A stretch of DNA of 64,000 bases, from NCBI GenBank assembly GCA_021295815.1, contig JAGWBQ010000016.1, positions 1 to 64,000 on the forward strand, written 5' to 3'. The notes below the pieces were generated by a model. That model worked only from the letters and a program-made list of their open reading frames with translations. It did not search any database and was not told the DNA's origin. This DNA comes from Gemmatimonadota bacterium. GTDB taxonomy: Bacteria > Gemmatimonadota > Gemmatimonadetes > Longimicrobiales > Gaopeijiaceae. Shown here piece after piece: positions 17,185-25,918 of the stretch. Each line of letters starts with the position of its first letter. Within the stretch, counting starts at the first letter, position 1. The position numbers and the translations under genes were made by a program.

Positions 17185-18354
17185 ATGGGAATCCCACGAG
17201 CGTTCCAGCCGGGATATCGGAAGGCACGAGAAAAATGCCCCGAGCTCGCGGAAGCCTATATCCGCCATACGACCGAGGGCGACCCGGCGGCGGACGCCGT
17301 GGCTGAGGATCTGTCGGCACTGACCCCTAACGAAGTCCACGCGATGCTCGCCAAGGCGTTGAACGATCCCGGTGCGCCGCTTACCGGTGTTCCCGAATCG
17401 CTTCGCGAGTTCCTCGTCGAGGCCAACACCGTTCCGGACTGGTTCGACAGAGGGCTCGCTAGGGTCGCCTCGCAGGCCTTTCTGCGCAACTCGGACATCG
17501 TCCTGGCGGCCCTCGTCGGCGGGAGTATCGTCGAGGGGTTTGCTACGCTGATCAGCAAGTCCTTCCGCATTCGCGGCCGGGTCATCGACCTCGGGGTGCG
17601 CCGCCTCAAGGCGAACGGCATGCAGCTGGTCGAGCAGTACCTGCCCGGCGGCATGGAACCCGGGGGCGACGGATGGAGGCTGACGCTCCGGGTTCGGCTG
17701 GTGCACGCGCAGTCCAGACGCCTTCTCATCAGTTCGGACGAGTGGAACTGGAACAAGTACGGCATGCCGATCAGCGCCGCCCACCTGCTCCTGGCCGGTG
17801 CCGCCTTCTCCGGCCGCCTCATGCGGCATGTCGCGGCGCTCGGGGGAGACTTAACCCGGGAGGAGCGGGAAGCCTACGTGCACGTCTGGAGATACGCGGG
17901 CCTGCTCATGGGCATTCCCGAGGAGATCCTCTTCCACGACGAAGCCTCGGCGCGGCGCATTTTTCGGGTCGGTGCGATGTGCGAACCTCCGGCGGATTTC
18001 GACGCGATCATCATGGCCAACAGCATCGTGAACAGCGCGCCGGTCATCGTTGGGGTCAGCGAGCCTGCCGAGCGGAGGAAGATGGCCCGCGTGGTGACCC
18101 AAGCCTCCAGAGAGCTGATCGGCGACGAACTGGCGGACACGTTCCGGTTCCCCAAGCGCCGCCGGAAGGTGATACCGTGGATGCGGTTCAAGAATCGCAG
18201 CAGGAGAATCCTGCGGAACACACTGCCCTCGTCGGCGAGGAAGCACGATCTGGCCCGCTTCAAATCCCTGGTGGCCTTCGCCAGCTTCGAAGAGCTGGAA
18301 CACTCCTACAAGCTCCCCACCGCCCTCCACGAAGAGGACTCCGAAGACTGGTAG
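17185..18354 (+). CDS. MpaB/latex-clearing-type (DUF2236) oxygenase
   Basis: 389 aa from ATG 17185; TTG 17170 is an alternative, and the open frame further upstream overlaps the flavoenzyme gene. Helix-rich, with the oxygenase core of the rubber-oxygenase/MpaB family: SDIVLAALVGGSIVEGFA, VRLVHAQSRR, and the signature HVWRYAGLLMGIPEEIL, in which the family uses His/Arg residues to hold a b-type haem. The C-terminus is basic. Relatives cleave polyisoprene or prenyl side chains oxidatively. With the flavoenzyme next door, an isoprenoid or other lipid substrate is a reasonable guess, not a demonstrated one. Confidence 0.72.
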   Translation: MGIPRAFQPGYRKAREKCPELAEAYIRHTTEGDPAADAVAEDLSALTPNEVHAMLAKALNDPGAPLTGVPESLREFLVEANTVPDWFDRGLARVASQAFLRNSDIVLAALVGGSIVEGFATLISKSFRIRGRVIDLGVRRLKANGMQLVEQYLPGGMEPGGDGWRLTLRVRLVHAQSRRLLISSDEWNWNKYGMPISAAHLLLAGAAFSGRLMRHVAALGGDLTREEREAYVHVWRYAGLLMGIPEEILFHDEASARRIFRVGAMCEPPADFDAIIMANSIVNSAPVIVGVSEPAERRKMARVVTQASRELIGDELADTFRFPKRRRKVIPWMRFKNRSRRILRNTLPSSARKHDLARFKSLVAFASFEELEHSYKLPTALHEEDSEDW

Positions 18355-18494
18355 CGGCCGCGTATTCCCTTCGGCGCTTCTCCTCGCCGCGAAGTGCGGC
18401 CAAGTCCAGTGGCTCCATGATAGCCTGAGGAGAGGACCTCCGCGTCAATTCGGCGTACCCGCCCGGGCCGAGCCGAGTCCTTCGGGGAGACGAC

Positions 18495-18525
18495 ATGGAT
18501 GAGACCGGGTCTCACGGAGAGCCAT
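18495..18525. repeat. Nested palindrome in a convergent intergenic region
   Basis: A 15-bp perfect palindrome (TGAGACCGGGTCTCA, 18500-18514) lies within a wider CATGG/CCATG inverted repeat (18495-18499 with 18521-18525). It sits between the convergent oxygenase and sbcC genes. No T-run, so a classical terminator is not supported. Confidence 0.6.
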
Positions 18526-18588
18526 GCAACCGTGTCGGCGCTCGCCTTTTCGTCCTCGCGGCATCTTGCGCCGTGTGATCCTGCCAGC

Positions 18589-21500
18589 TCACCCCTCCAC
18601 CCGCCTTACCCTGGAGGCGTTGTTGACCTTCCGGACCCGGTATTGGACCGGGATGCGTTCGGCCAGTTCCGTGACGTGGGTCACCAGCCCGACCATCCGA
18701 TCGGCCCCGAGCTGCTCTATGCTCGTCGCCACGGTGTCCAAAGTCTCGGGGTCGAGCGCGCCGAACCCCTCGTCGAGGAAGAGGGCTTCGAGTTTCGGGC
18801 TTCCTCGGGACGCGAGCCCCGCGACGTGCTCCGCAAGAGAGAGCGCGAGGGCCAGCGACGCGAGAAAGGTCTCGCCTCCGGAGAGAGTCTTCGCCGATCT
18901 GAGCTCGTCCCCGTTCCGGTGATCGACGACCAGGAACTCGCTTTGGGCACTCACCTCCAGCGAATACTGGCCGCCCGAGAGCTCCTTCAGCCGTACGGTC
19001 GCTCCAGCCGTGAGCCAGGAGAGCACCTGATGCTGGAGCCAGCGACCGAACTTCCGGGTGCTCAGGTGCTCGCCCAGCTCCTTAGCGACCGCAGCGGAAC
19101 GCCGGATCGAAACCAGTTCACGCTCGGTTTCCCGGCGCTTTTCCAGATCCGCTCCGAGGCTCAGACGCTGCTCGTTCACCGCCCCGAGGGCCTCGGCGCA
19201 TAGGCTTGCGGGCTCGCCGTCCTTTTCGAGATCGAGTCCCGCGATCCGGCAAGACTCCACCAGACCGGTACGCAGTTCGGCTTCCTCCGCTCTCCTGGCC
19301 TCCGCTTTCCGCCGGGTGGCTTCCTCTTCGGCTTCCAGCTCCCTCGCCTTCGCCTCGCTCCACTCCCTTAGGCAGGTCCACAGAGCGACCAGATCGCCTT
19401 CCGGTGGTGGTGGTCCCAGTTCCGCCAGACGATCGCGCTCTAGGCTGAAGCGTCTATGGTCTTCATCGACCTGCTCCGTCAGGTCGGCGTGCTCCCGAGC
19501 GTATTCGGCACGTAAGCGGTCGGCCTCCGCCTGGGTGGACTCGGCCTGCTCCAGCTCGCTATCTGCGGCACTGACGAGCCCCAATGTTTCGGTGATCTCC
19601 GCAGGGCTCGGGGCACCCTTGAGCTCCCGCTCAAGCTTCCGTATGCGCTCGGCGAGCGTTTCCTCACGGCGTTGGGCCGCCGCAAGACCGGTCTCGACCC
19701 GTCGGCGCTCACCGAGCCTCGCACGGACGTTGCGGACGTTCGCGCTCGCGTCGCCCAGCGCCTCGGCACACCGACTGGCAGGCGACTCCGATGCGGAAAC
19801 CGGGACTCCATGATCCCGGCACCTCTGCCGGAGCGACTCCATTCCCTTCTCGGCCGTCTTCCGTTTCGCCGCAGCCTCCTCCAGGCGCTCGTCCCGACGA
19901 GCCTCCACCTCCGTCGCCTTCAGAACCGTCCATCGCACCAATTCCCGCCAGGAGTCCTCGATATCCTCCGTCGGTTGCGGCGGCGCATGCGCGGCCACCC
20001 TGTCTCGGAGCTTCCTGAAGCTGTCCCACCAGGGCCTGAGAGAGGCTTCCGCGTTTTCCGCGTTGGTGCGAGCCACCTCAAGAGCCGCCTGCGCAGCCTC
20101 CTCTTCGGCTCGAGCCCGTCCGAGCCGATTCGCCACCTTGTCAAGCGCGGCCGCTCCGGCCTCTATCTCATCAAGTCCGGGATGACCGGAGAGGGACGCA
20201 AGGAGGTCGGCCGCCGAGCTTCGTTTCTCGTTCAGGAGCACCGCAGCCTCGCTCTTCCTACGACCGGCGCCTTCCAGATGCCGGCGAGCTGATTCATGTG
20301 CTTCCTTCGCCGCCGCCAGCGCCATTTCGGCGGCATCGAGCCCGGGAGAGCCGGGTCGATCAGGCAACTTGTCCACGACCTGCTCGCACACCGGACACGC
20401 CTCGCCGGCTTCGAGATGGCGGGCGAGGTCGGCCGCGCCGTGGAGCCGACGCACATGGTCGAGATCCCTCACCGCAGCCTTCTCCAGGTCGGCCGTCTCT
20501 CTTTGCGCAGCCAGCGCCTGTTCGAGATCCTTCTCCCGCTCCGCCAACATGTCCGCCAGATCGGCGATCGCGCTCTCGGTCTTGGCGATCTCCTCGCGTC
20601 TTTCCCGGATCTTCTCGAGATATGCCCGCTCCGGGAGCGAGGACTGGGCCGTTTCGATTTCCGCCACACCGGCGCGGGCCTCGTCGAGTCGATCGTGGGC
20701 ATCGCCGAGCTCCCCCACCGTCTTGCGTCGAAGCCGGTCCGCCGCACGGGCTCCTTCCGGCAAATCGTTCAAACGAAGGGTGTCCAAGGTCGCTGCAGCG
20801 TTGTCCGCTCTACTCAGCAGCTCCCGCTCTTCGTCCGCGAGCTTTCTCGAGACGGCTTGTTCGCGTTCCACCTCGGATCGCAATGCCTCCAGGGCGCCAA
20901 CGCGAACCTCGGCCTCCGCAACCGCTCGCGGAGTCGCGTCGGCCAATTCCGCCAGAGTCCCTTCGGCTTCCGCCACCTCCTGTGCGGTCCGGCCCACCTC
21001 GCCCGTTACGTCGGCGAGCTCCTGCCGCTTCTCCCTGAAACGCGAGAGGACGGCTCTTTCGGGAAGCTCCCTGCGTTTTTCCCGGGCGGCCCTGCGGCGG
21101 TCCCCGGCAGCTTCGAGCGCGGCTTCGGCCTCGCGAAGCGCCCGCTCCGCGTTCGTGTGACGCCTTACGAGATCCTCGACTCCGGCGGGAACGGAAACGT
21201 GGGTCAGCCGAGCCCGCCTTCCCTTGATCGCCTCGACCCGATCCCGGGCCTGCTCCTCCCCGCGAACGATCTCGCCCATCCTCTTCTCGGTATCGCGAAC
21301 CTCCCGCTGGAGCTCCTCGAGGGTCGCAACCCTATTCTCGAGCCGGTCCACTGCGTCGGCGGTGGCATGCGCGAGGCCTTCCAGCATCCTTTCGAGCAGA
21401 TCGACCCGGGCGTTCAGCTCGACGGCACGCCGGTTCGCGGCTTGCTGGATCTTCTCGTAGAGGTTCAGCCCCAGCAGACGCTCCAGCAGCCTCTGGCGCA

Positions 21501-21984
21501 CAGCGGGCCTGGAGCGCAGGAAGGTGGCGAACTCACCCTGGGGGAGTACGACGCACTTGGTAAAGTGGTCGAAGCTGAGGCCGATGACTTCGTCCTCGAT
21601 TTTCCCGGTAAGCTCGTCAGCCGTGTTGGCGAGAGTGGTCGAGCCGTCTGCGCCGACCTCCTCGAGAACGGCCTCCTTGGTCGAAGCCCCACCCGAGGCG
21701 TTGCGCCTGACCACCCGCACCGCCGTGAACCGCCTGCCACCCACCTCGAAGTCAAGACGTACTCGCGCCTCGACCTTGCCCTGGCTGATCACGGGGGCCA
21801 CCAGGTTTCGGTTTTCGTAGCGCGGCACCGTCCCATACAGCGCGAACACCATCGCGTCGATCAGGCTCGACTTTCCCGAGCCGGTCCGCCCGGTCAGCAC
21901 GAAGATGTCCGTGTCCTCGAAGCTGACCTCGGTCCGTTCGCGGAACGAGGTGAAGCCGTCCAGCTCGAGAGTAAGGGGACGCAC
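18589..21984 (-). CDS. sbcC: Exonuclease SbcC (Rad50-like ATPase)
   Basis: 1131 aa, GTG start two bases after the sbcD stop. The N-terminal half-ATPase has Walker A GRTGSGKSS (about 32-40) and ALYGTVPRYENRNL. Two long coiled-coil arms rich in Glu/Arg/Ala surround a zinc-hook CxxC (ACPVCEQ, about residue 530). The C-terminal half has the ABC signature LSGGETFLASLALALSLAEH (about 1030) and Walker B EALFLDEGFGALDPE. With SbcD it forms the Mre11-Rad50-type complex that opens hairpins and processes double-strand breaks. Last gene of the nurA-herA-sbcD-sbcC unit. Confidence 0.93.
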   Translation of the reverse strand: MRPLTLELDGFTSFRERTEVSFEDTDIFVLTGRTGSGKSSLIDAMVFALYGTVPRYENRNLVAPVISQGKVEARVRLDFEVGGRRFTAVRVVRRNASGGASTKEAVLEEVGADGSTTLANTADELTGKIEDEVIGLSFDHFTKCVVLPQGEFATFLRSRPAVRQRLLERLLGLNLYEKIQQAANRRAVELNARVDLLERMLEGLAHATADAVDRLENRVATLEELQREVRDTEKRMGEIVRGEEQARDRVEAIKGRRARLTHVSVPAGVEDLVRRHTNAERALREAEAALEAAGDRRRAAREKRRELPERAVLSRFREKRQELADVTGEVGRTAQEVAEAEGTLAELADATPRAVAEAEVRVGALEALRSEVEREQAVSRKLADEERELLSRADNAAATLDTLRLNDLPEGARAADRLRRKTVGELGDAHDRLDEARAGVAEIETAQSSLPERAYLEKIRERREEIAKTESAIADLADMLAEREKDLEQALAAQRETADLEKAAVRDLDHVRRLHGAADLARHLEAGEACPVCEQVVDKLPDRPGSPGLDAAEMALAAAKEAHESARRHLEGAGRRKSEAAVLLNEKRSSAADLLASLSGHPGLDEIEAGAAALDKVANRLGRARAEEEAAQAALEVARTNAENAEASLRPWWDSFRKLRDRVAAHAPPQPTEDIEDSWRELVRWTVLKATEVEARRDERLEEAAAKRKTAEKGMESLRQRCRDHGVPVSASESPASRCAEALGDASANVRNVRARLGERRRVETGLAAAQRREETLAERIRKLERELKGAPSPAEITETLGLVSAADSELEQAESTQAEADRLRAEYAREHADLTEQVDEDHRRFSLERDRLAELGPPPPEGDLVALWTCLREWSEAKARELEAEEEATRRKAEARRAEEAELRTGLVESCRIAGLDLEKDGEPASLCAEALGAVNEQRLSLGADLEKRRETERELVSIRRSAAVAKELGEHLSTRKFGRWLQHQVLSWLTAGATVRLKELSGGQYSLEVSAQSEFLVVDHRNGDELRSAKTLSGGETFLASLALALSLAEHVAGLASRGSPKLEALFLDEGFGALDPETLDTVATSIEQLGADRMVGLVTHVTELAERIPVQYRVRKVNNASRVRRVEG

Positions 21985-21986
21985 GG

Positions 21987-23141
21987 CTACAGCTCGCCCT
22001 CGTAGTGGGACTCCAAGAGCTCCTTGAAGAACCTGGAGAGCTCTGTGCTCGGGATGTTCCTCTCTTCCAGGTACTTGTCGAAGAGCGTGGCCGGATCTCC
22101 GTCAGGGGGAGGGGGAGGTGACGGCTCCCGCCCCTCCGACTTCTCGCGTGGGCGCACGATCACGTCGACCGCGTTGGGAAAGAGGTCGCGGATATCGTCG
22201 GCCTCTCCGGGAGCCAGGGCCTCTTCCACGAACACGCGCAGGTAGTCGTCTCCGGTGGTCCCGGCTTGGACCTCCAGTTCCGCTCTTGAACCCCTTATGG
22301 TGCGAAGCCGTCGTCCCCCGGTGATCGGTACCCGTCGAACCTTGGCCCCACTGCCCGCTTCGACGTCCACGATCAGGACCGAATGTTCCTCCTGCTTCTC
22401 GCCGAAATCCAGAGCGAAGGGAGGCCCCGAGTACCGGACGGGGACGCCGAAGGGGACGGACTGGCTGCCGTGAAGATGACCTAGGGCGACGTAATGGGCG
22501 TTCGACGGAAAGATCGTGGCCGGCACGTAGTAGTCCAGGATGTGCGCACCCCGCTCTCCCCCTCCGGCCCGAGCGCCGAGCACCGTCAGGTGGGCAACGA
22601 CCAGGTTCACCGTGTCGTCTCCGAACGGTTCGCACAAACGCTCGACGATCCGGCGGCATCTGTCGGCGTACTCCACCTGATGCCTGTCGGCGTCCTCCTC
22701 CATGAGCGCCTGCGCCCTTACCACCTTCCTCTTCGAAAGAAACGGGAGGAGGGCTATCACCGCCTTTTCGTCGGAGCGGGTCGTGATCCGTGTCACGCCG
22801 CCCTCGTTCGGGCGCCGCACTTCGGAGGCGACCGTCACTCCGGCGATCTCGAGCAGAGGATCCAGCGCGGCAAGCTTCCTGGGGTTGTCGTGGTTGCCGC
22901 TGATCACCACGACTCGCGCTCCCATCTGCGCCAGCTTGAGCAAGGTTCCGTATACGATCCTCTCCGACTCGGGACTGGGTACGGCGCCGTCGAACTGGTC
23001 GCCCGCCACCAGAACCAGGTCCACCGCCTCTCGCTCGGCGATGTCGACGACATGGTCCAGTGCGGCTCGATGCTCGTCGGCCCTGCTGCGCCCGCGAAGA
23101 GTCTTGCCGACATGCCAGTCGGCTGTGTGCAGAATCTTCAG
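21987..23141 (-). CDS. sbcD: Exonuclease SbcD (Mre11-like nuclease)
   Basis: 384 aa. Metallophosphoesterase motifs appear in order: TADWHVGK (DxH), VAGDQFDGA (GDxxD), ISGNHDNPRKL (GNHD), VAHLTVLG, and ALGHLHGS (GHxH). A capping region follows, then an acidic, proline-rich linker (REPSPPPPPDGD) and a C-terminal helix that should bind SbcC coiled-coil. No ATG, GTG or TTG lies in frame near the N-terminus. The best start is CTG at 23141, eight bases after AGGAG, which itself overlaps the herA stop; ATT at 23135 is the other possibility. The long open frame upstream overlaps herA and has no start. Confidence 0.88.
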   Translation of the reverse strand: MKILHTADWHVGKTLRGRSRADEHRAALDHVVDIAEREAVDLVLVAGDQFDGAVPSPESERIVYGTLLKLAQMGARVVVISGNHDNPRKLAALDPLLEIAGVTVASEVRRPNEGGVTRITTRSDEKAVIALLPFLSKRKVVRAQALMEEDADRHQVEYADRCRRIVERLCEPFGDDTVNLVVAHLTVLGARAGGGERGAHILDYYVPATIFPSNAHYVALGHLHGSQSVPFGVPVRYSGPPFALDFGEKQEEHSVLIVDVEAGSGAKVRRVPITGGRRLRTIRGSRAELEVQAGTTGDDYLRVFVEEALAPGEADDIRDLFPNAVDVIVRPREKSEGREPSPPPPPDGDPATLFDKYLEERNIPSTELSRFFKELLESHYEGEL

Positions 23142-23152
23142 TCGGGCTGCTC

Positions 23153-24844
23153 CTAACCGAGGTCGTCGAAGGGGTCGGACTCGTCCTCGCCGCCGTCCCC
23201 CGATCCCATTTCGTCGAGACGCGTCGCCCACGCCGGGAACGGGAAGTTGAGCACGAGAGGTACGGGAAGCTCCGGTTGGGCCACGATCATGGTGCCCGGT
23301 TTGGCGATGGTCGCCCGCTGGCGGACGGCGGAGGGTAGGAATGCGTACTCGGGCCGACCCGCTTCGGCGCTGTCGAGCCGTCCGACCACGCGTACCGAAG
23401 AATTGGCGATGATGCGCCGTTCCACCTCGCTCGCCGTCTGCTGAGCTCCTATGAGGATCACGCCGAGGGACCGACCGCGTTCGGCGATGTCGAGAAGGAT
23501 CTCCTTGATGGGGCTTCTGCCCTTGCGGGGCGCGTACTTGTTGAGCTCGTCCAGAACCACGAAGAGGAGCGGTGTTCGGGAGCCGGCCTCCTCCTTCCTC
23601 TCGAACTCCCTGCGCAGGACCGCACCTACCACGAAACGCTGGGCTCGGCTCGATAGCTTGGCGATGTCCACAACGGCCACTTGGGCCTGGAAGTCGAGCC
23701 GACGTTTCTCCGGATTGCTCAAGTCGGCGCGGACCAGGTGACCGACATCTCGACGCGCCGAGTGGAGTCGCCGTACGAAGGCGTTGACGGTACCGGTGCC
23801 AATCGACCGGCCCGTCCATCCGGGCTCGCCTTCCTCGAGGCGTTGGGTGATGATCGCAATGAGATCCTCGAAGGTCCGGCAGGGGGCTTTCTCAAGAATC
23901 ACCGCGCCCTCGCCGCCGTCCTTGGCCTCCTTCCTCAGCTTTTCGGTGACGTTGTGCAGGACGATGGTGTACTGCTGGCGCTCGTCGTCGGCGTCGGCGA
24001 ACAGAAAGGGGAGCAGCCCATCCCGGCAGAAGTCGAGGAGTGTCCAGCAAAAGGGGTTCAACCCCTTGAGCCGGCTTCCCGCATGAGGAGCTCCCGAGGA
24101 ATCGCCGGGACGCGGCGGCACCCAGAGCTCCACGCTCTTGAAGGGCTCGGCCGGGAGCCCGAGGGCTTCGTACCTCTGTCTGTTTTCGTCGTCCAGCTCC
24201 CGGTTCTCGGAATCGAGGAAGAGCAGATCCTCCCCCTTGACGTTGAAGATCAGCGCCTTGGTGTTGTGCGCTGCGGGCCCGAGCTGGCCGGAGTTGAAGA
24301 GGCTGTGGAGGAGGAAGACGGCGTAGCTCGTCTTGGTGGCGACTCCGGAGATCCCGCTGATGTTGAAGTGCGCCCCGCGACTCCCGTCGATGAACTCCGT
24401 GTTGACGTAGACGGGTTCCCCGTCCCGCGAAAGTCCGACCGGCACCTTCCGCTTCATTCCATCGAAGAAAAGGGCCTGATCACGAGCTTCGCCGGTTCCC
24501 TTGGACACGACCTCGCCGGGCATGGGTGCGACAAACACCTCGGGCTCGAAACGCATGGCCATGATCTTGGCCGCTTCCGCGACCTCGCCCGGAAGCACCC
24601 CGTCCTCGATCAGAAAGACGTCGCTGTCGAAGCGGGCGCCTTCGTGTCGGGCCCTTACCTCGGTGACGATGCCGAAGATCTTCACGGGTCTTGCGACGCC
24701 GGGAAGACGACGCTCGAGCAGTACCACATCGTCCAGTTGGAGGTAGTGGCCGTCCGCGATGGCGACCCAGAACTCGAGCGGGGTAGCCGGCTCGGTGCCC
24801 AGGACGCGACCGACGAAGGGCTGATGGTTGTCGGGCGAGGTCAC
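23153..24844 (-). CDS. herA: HerA-type DNA translocase ATPase (DUF87)
   Basis: 563 aa from GTG 24844, overlapping the nurA stop as GTGA. The N-terminal HAS-barrel-like region (FVGRVLGTEPATPLEFWVAI) is typical of HerA. The P-loop is the variant SGISGVATKTSYA (about residue 165) instead of the classical GxxGxGKT, a form used by HerA proteins paired with NurA. Walker B is FVVLDELNKYAP; a sensor-like region follows (ILIGAQQTASEVERRI). HerA forms a hexameric ring that pumps DNA ends to NurA nuclease. It stands between nurA and sbcD, an arrangement like the archaeal end-resection operon. Confidence 0.87.
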   Translation of the reverse strand: MTSPDNHQPFVGRVLGTEPATPLEFWVAIADGHYLQLDDVVLLERRLPGVARPVKIFGIVTEVRARHEGARFDSDVFLIEDGVLPGEVAEAAKIMAMRFEPEVFVAPMPGEVVSKGTGEARDQALFFDGMKRKVPVGLSRDGEPVYVNTEFIDGSRGAHFNISGISGVATKTSYAVFLLHSLFNSGQLGPAAHNTKALIFNVKGEDLLFLDSENRELDDENRQRYEALGLPAEPFKSVELWVPPRPGDSSGAPHAGSRLKGLNPFCWTLLDFCRDGLLPFLFADADDERQQYTIVLHNVTEKLRKEAKDGGEGAVILEKAPCRTFEDLIAIITQRLEEGEPGWTGRSIGTGTVNAFVRRLHSARRDVGHLVRADLSNPEKRRLDFQAQVAVVDIAKLSSRAQRFVVGAVLRREFERKEEAGSRTPLLFVVLDELNKYAPRKGRSPIKEILLDIAERGRSLGVILIGAQQTASEVERRIIANSSVRVVGRLDSAEAGRPEYAFLPSAVRQRATIAKPGTMIVAQPELPVPLVLNFPFPAWATRLDEMGSGDGGEDESDPFDDLG

Positions 24845-25803
24845 GCGGCTTCTCCGACGTTCAATTCCATGACCGCGTCTCTCACGGCGCGCAGGGCGAG
24901 GTGGGCATCGCCCAGAAGATGATGCAGCCGGCGTTCCAACCCGGCAACGGGAGTCAGGTTCACCGGAGCTCTCGGGTCCCGGTGGGGCGTGGAGGCGAAA
25001 CGGGGCAGCCAGCCTGCGGCCCGATCTACCGAGGTCACGGCGGTCTCGCGCCCGGCCGTCGCCGTCACGTCGATACGCGCGATCCCCGCCCAGGGGCTCG
25101 ACCAAGGTCCGGGGTCGCCTACGCGGACGTAGCAGGCCAGCGTGTCGTCCCTCAGGGCGAAGAGGCCCGTTCGTTCACCGACGTCGATCTGCGGCACACG
25201 GCGCCAATGCTCCATGGCGAGCAGCCGTCGGTGGTGGGTCTTGACGTAGCCCATCACCGGAATCCCGCGCGCGCTGCGGACGTGGTGCAAAGGACCGTCG
25301 AACACCGTCAACCATCCTTCGTCGCAGAGCCGCTCGCCGATTACCGCCTCCGCCTGTCGCATCAGCTGTTGCAGGTGCTGCCCAGGCGCATCCGGCTCGT
25401 CGCCCTCGACCGAGCAAGGTTTCCACTTCCACACGCGCCCCTGGTCGGGCAGCGGAACCTGCGCGCCTCCCGCAAAGATGACGGCGCGACCGGTCTCGAC
25501 CCGGTCTATGACGGCACGACCCTCGATCAGCACAGCCCCGGCTCCCCATGCCCCCGCGATCCCGCGAACGGTCTCGCCCTCGGTTCGGGTCAGGTGCGCT
25601 TCGGTCCTGCGCACCCCGTCAACGAAACAGAGGCGGGGTGGACGTTGAATGGGTTCGGGCCTGTGGATGCGGAAATCGCCGTCGTCCTCCACCAGGCTGC
25701 ACTCGATATCGGTCCCGTCCTTGGCGTCCGCCTGAAACCCGGAGCCGTATTCGACGTCGAAGGGCTCCACACCTATGAAAGGAGCTCGTCGTGGTTCAGT
25801 CAT
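24841..25803 (-). CDS. nurA: NurA-like 5'-3' nuclease
   Basis: 320 aa from ATG 25803; a longer frame adds 43 unlikely residues. The RNase H-like NurA core is visible: FVDGVRRTEAHL (first catalytic Asp with the FxDG motif, about residue 61), a second acidic motif TVFDGPLHH (about 175), and GYVKTHHRRLL, a basic segment typical for the family. It starts the four-gene operon and overlaps herA by four bases. NurA digests the 5' strand at DNA ends inside a HerA-NurA complex. Identification rests on these motifs plus the herA neighbour. Gap of 115 nt to the upstream transporter gene, with a 14-bp GC palindrome at 25883-25896. Confidence 0.82.
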   Translation of the reverse strand: MTEPRRAPFIGVEPFDVEYGSGFQADAKDGTDIECSLVEDDGDFRIHRPEPIQRPPRLCFVDGVRRTEAHLTRTEGETVRGIAGAWGAGAVLIEGRAVIDRVETGRAVIFAGGAQVPLPDQGRVWKWKPCSVEGDEPDAPGQHLQQLMRQAEAVIGERLCDEGWLTVFDGPLHHVRSARGIPVMGYVKTHHRRLLAMEHWRRVPQIDVGERTGLFALRDDTLACYVRVGDPGPWSSPWAGIARIDVTATAGRETAVTSVDRAAGWLPRFASTPHRDPRAPVNLTPVAGLERRLHHLLGDAHLALRAVRDAVMELNVGEAA

Positions 25804-25918
25804 GGCTGGTAAGGTCGTCCTGGAAAGTGGCGCACGCAACCGCCGGCCGTCGCGAGCATGCCGGGATCTCGGTCGAACCGTTTCCCCGGCCGGGGAGCGC
25901 GCGCCCTTGCCGATCCCC

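Noticed and set aside
18260-18496. Minus-strand 78-aa frame in the gap before sbcC
   Set aside because: It overlaps the end of the oxygenase gene, has no ribosome site or recognisable motif, and its composition is like shadow frames.
20296-22005. 569-aa plus-strand frame
   Set aside because: Antisense to the coiled-coil of sbcC; arises from the codon bias of the real gene.
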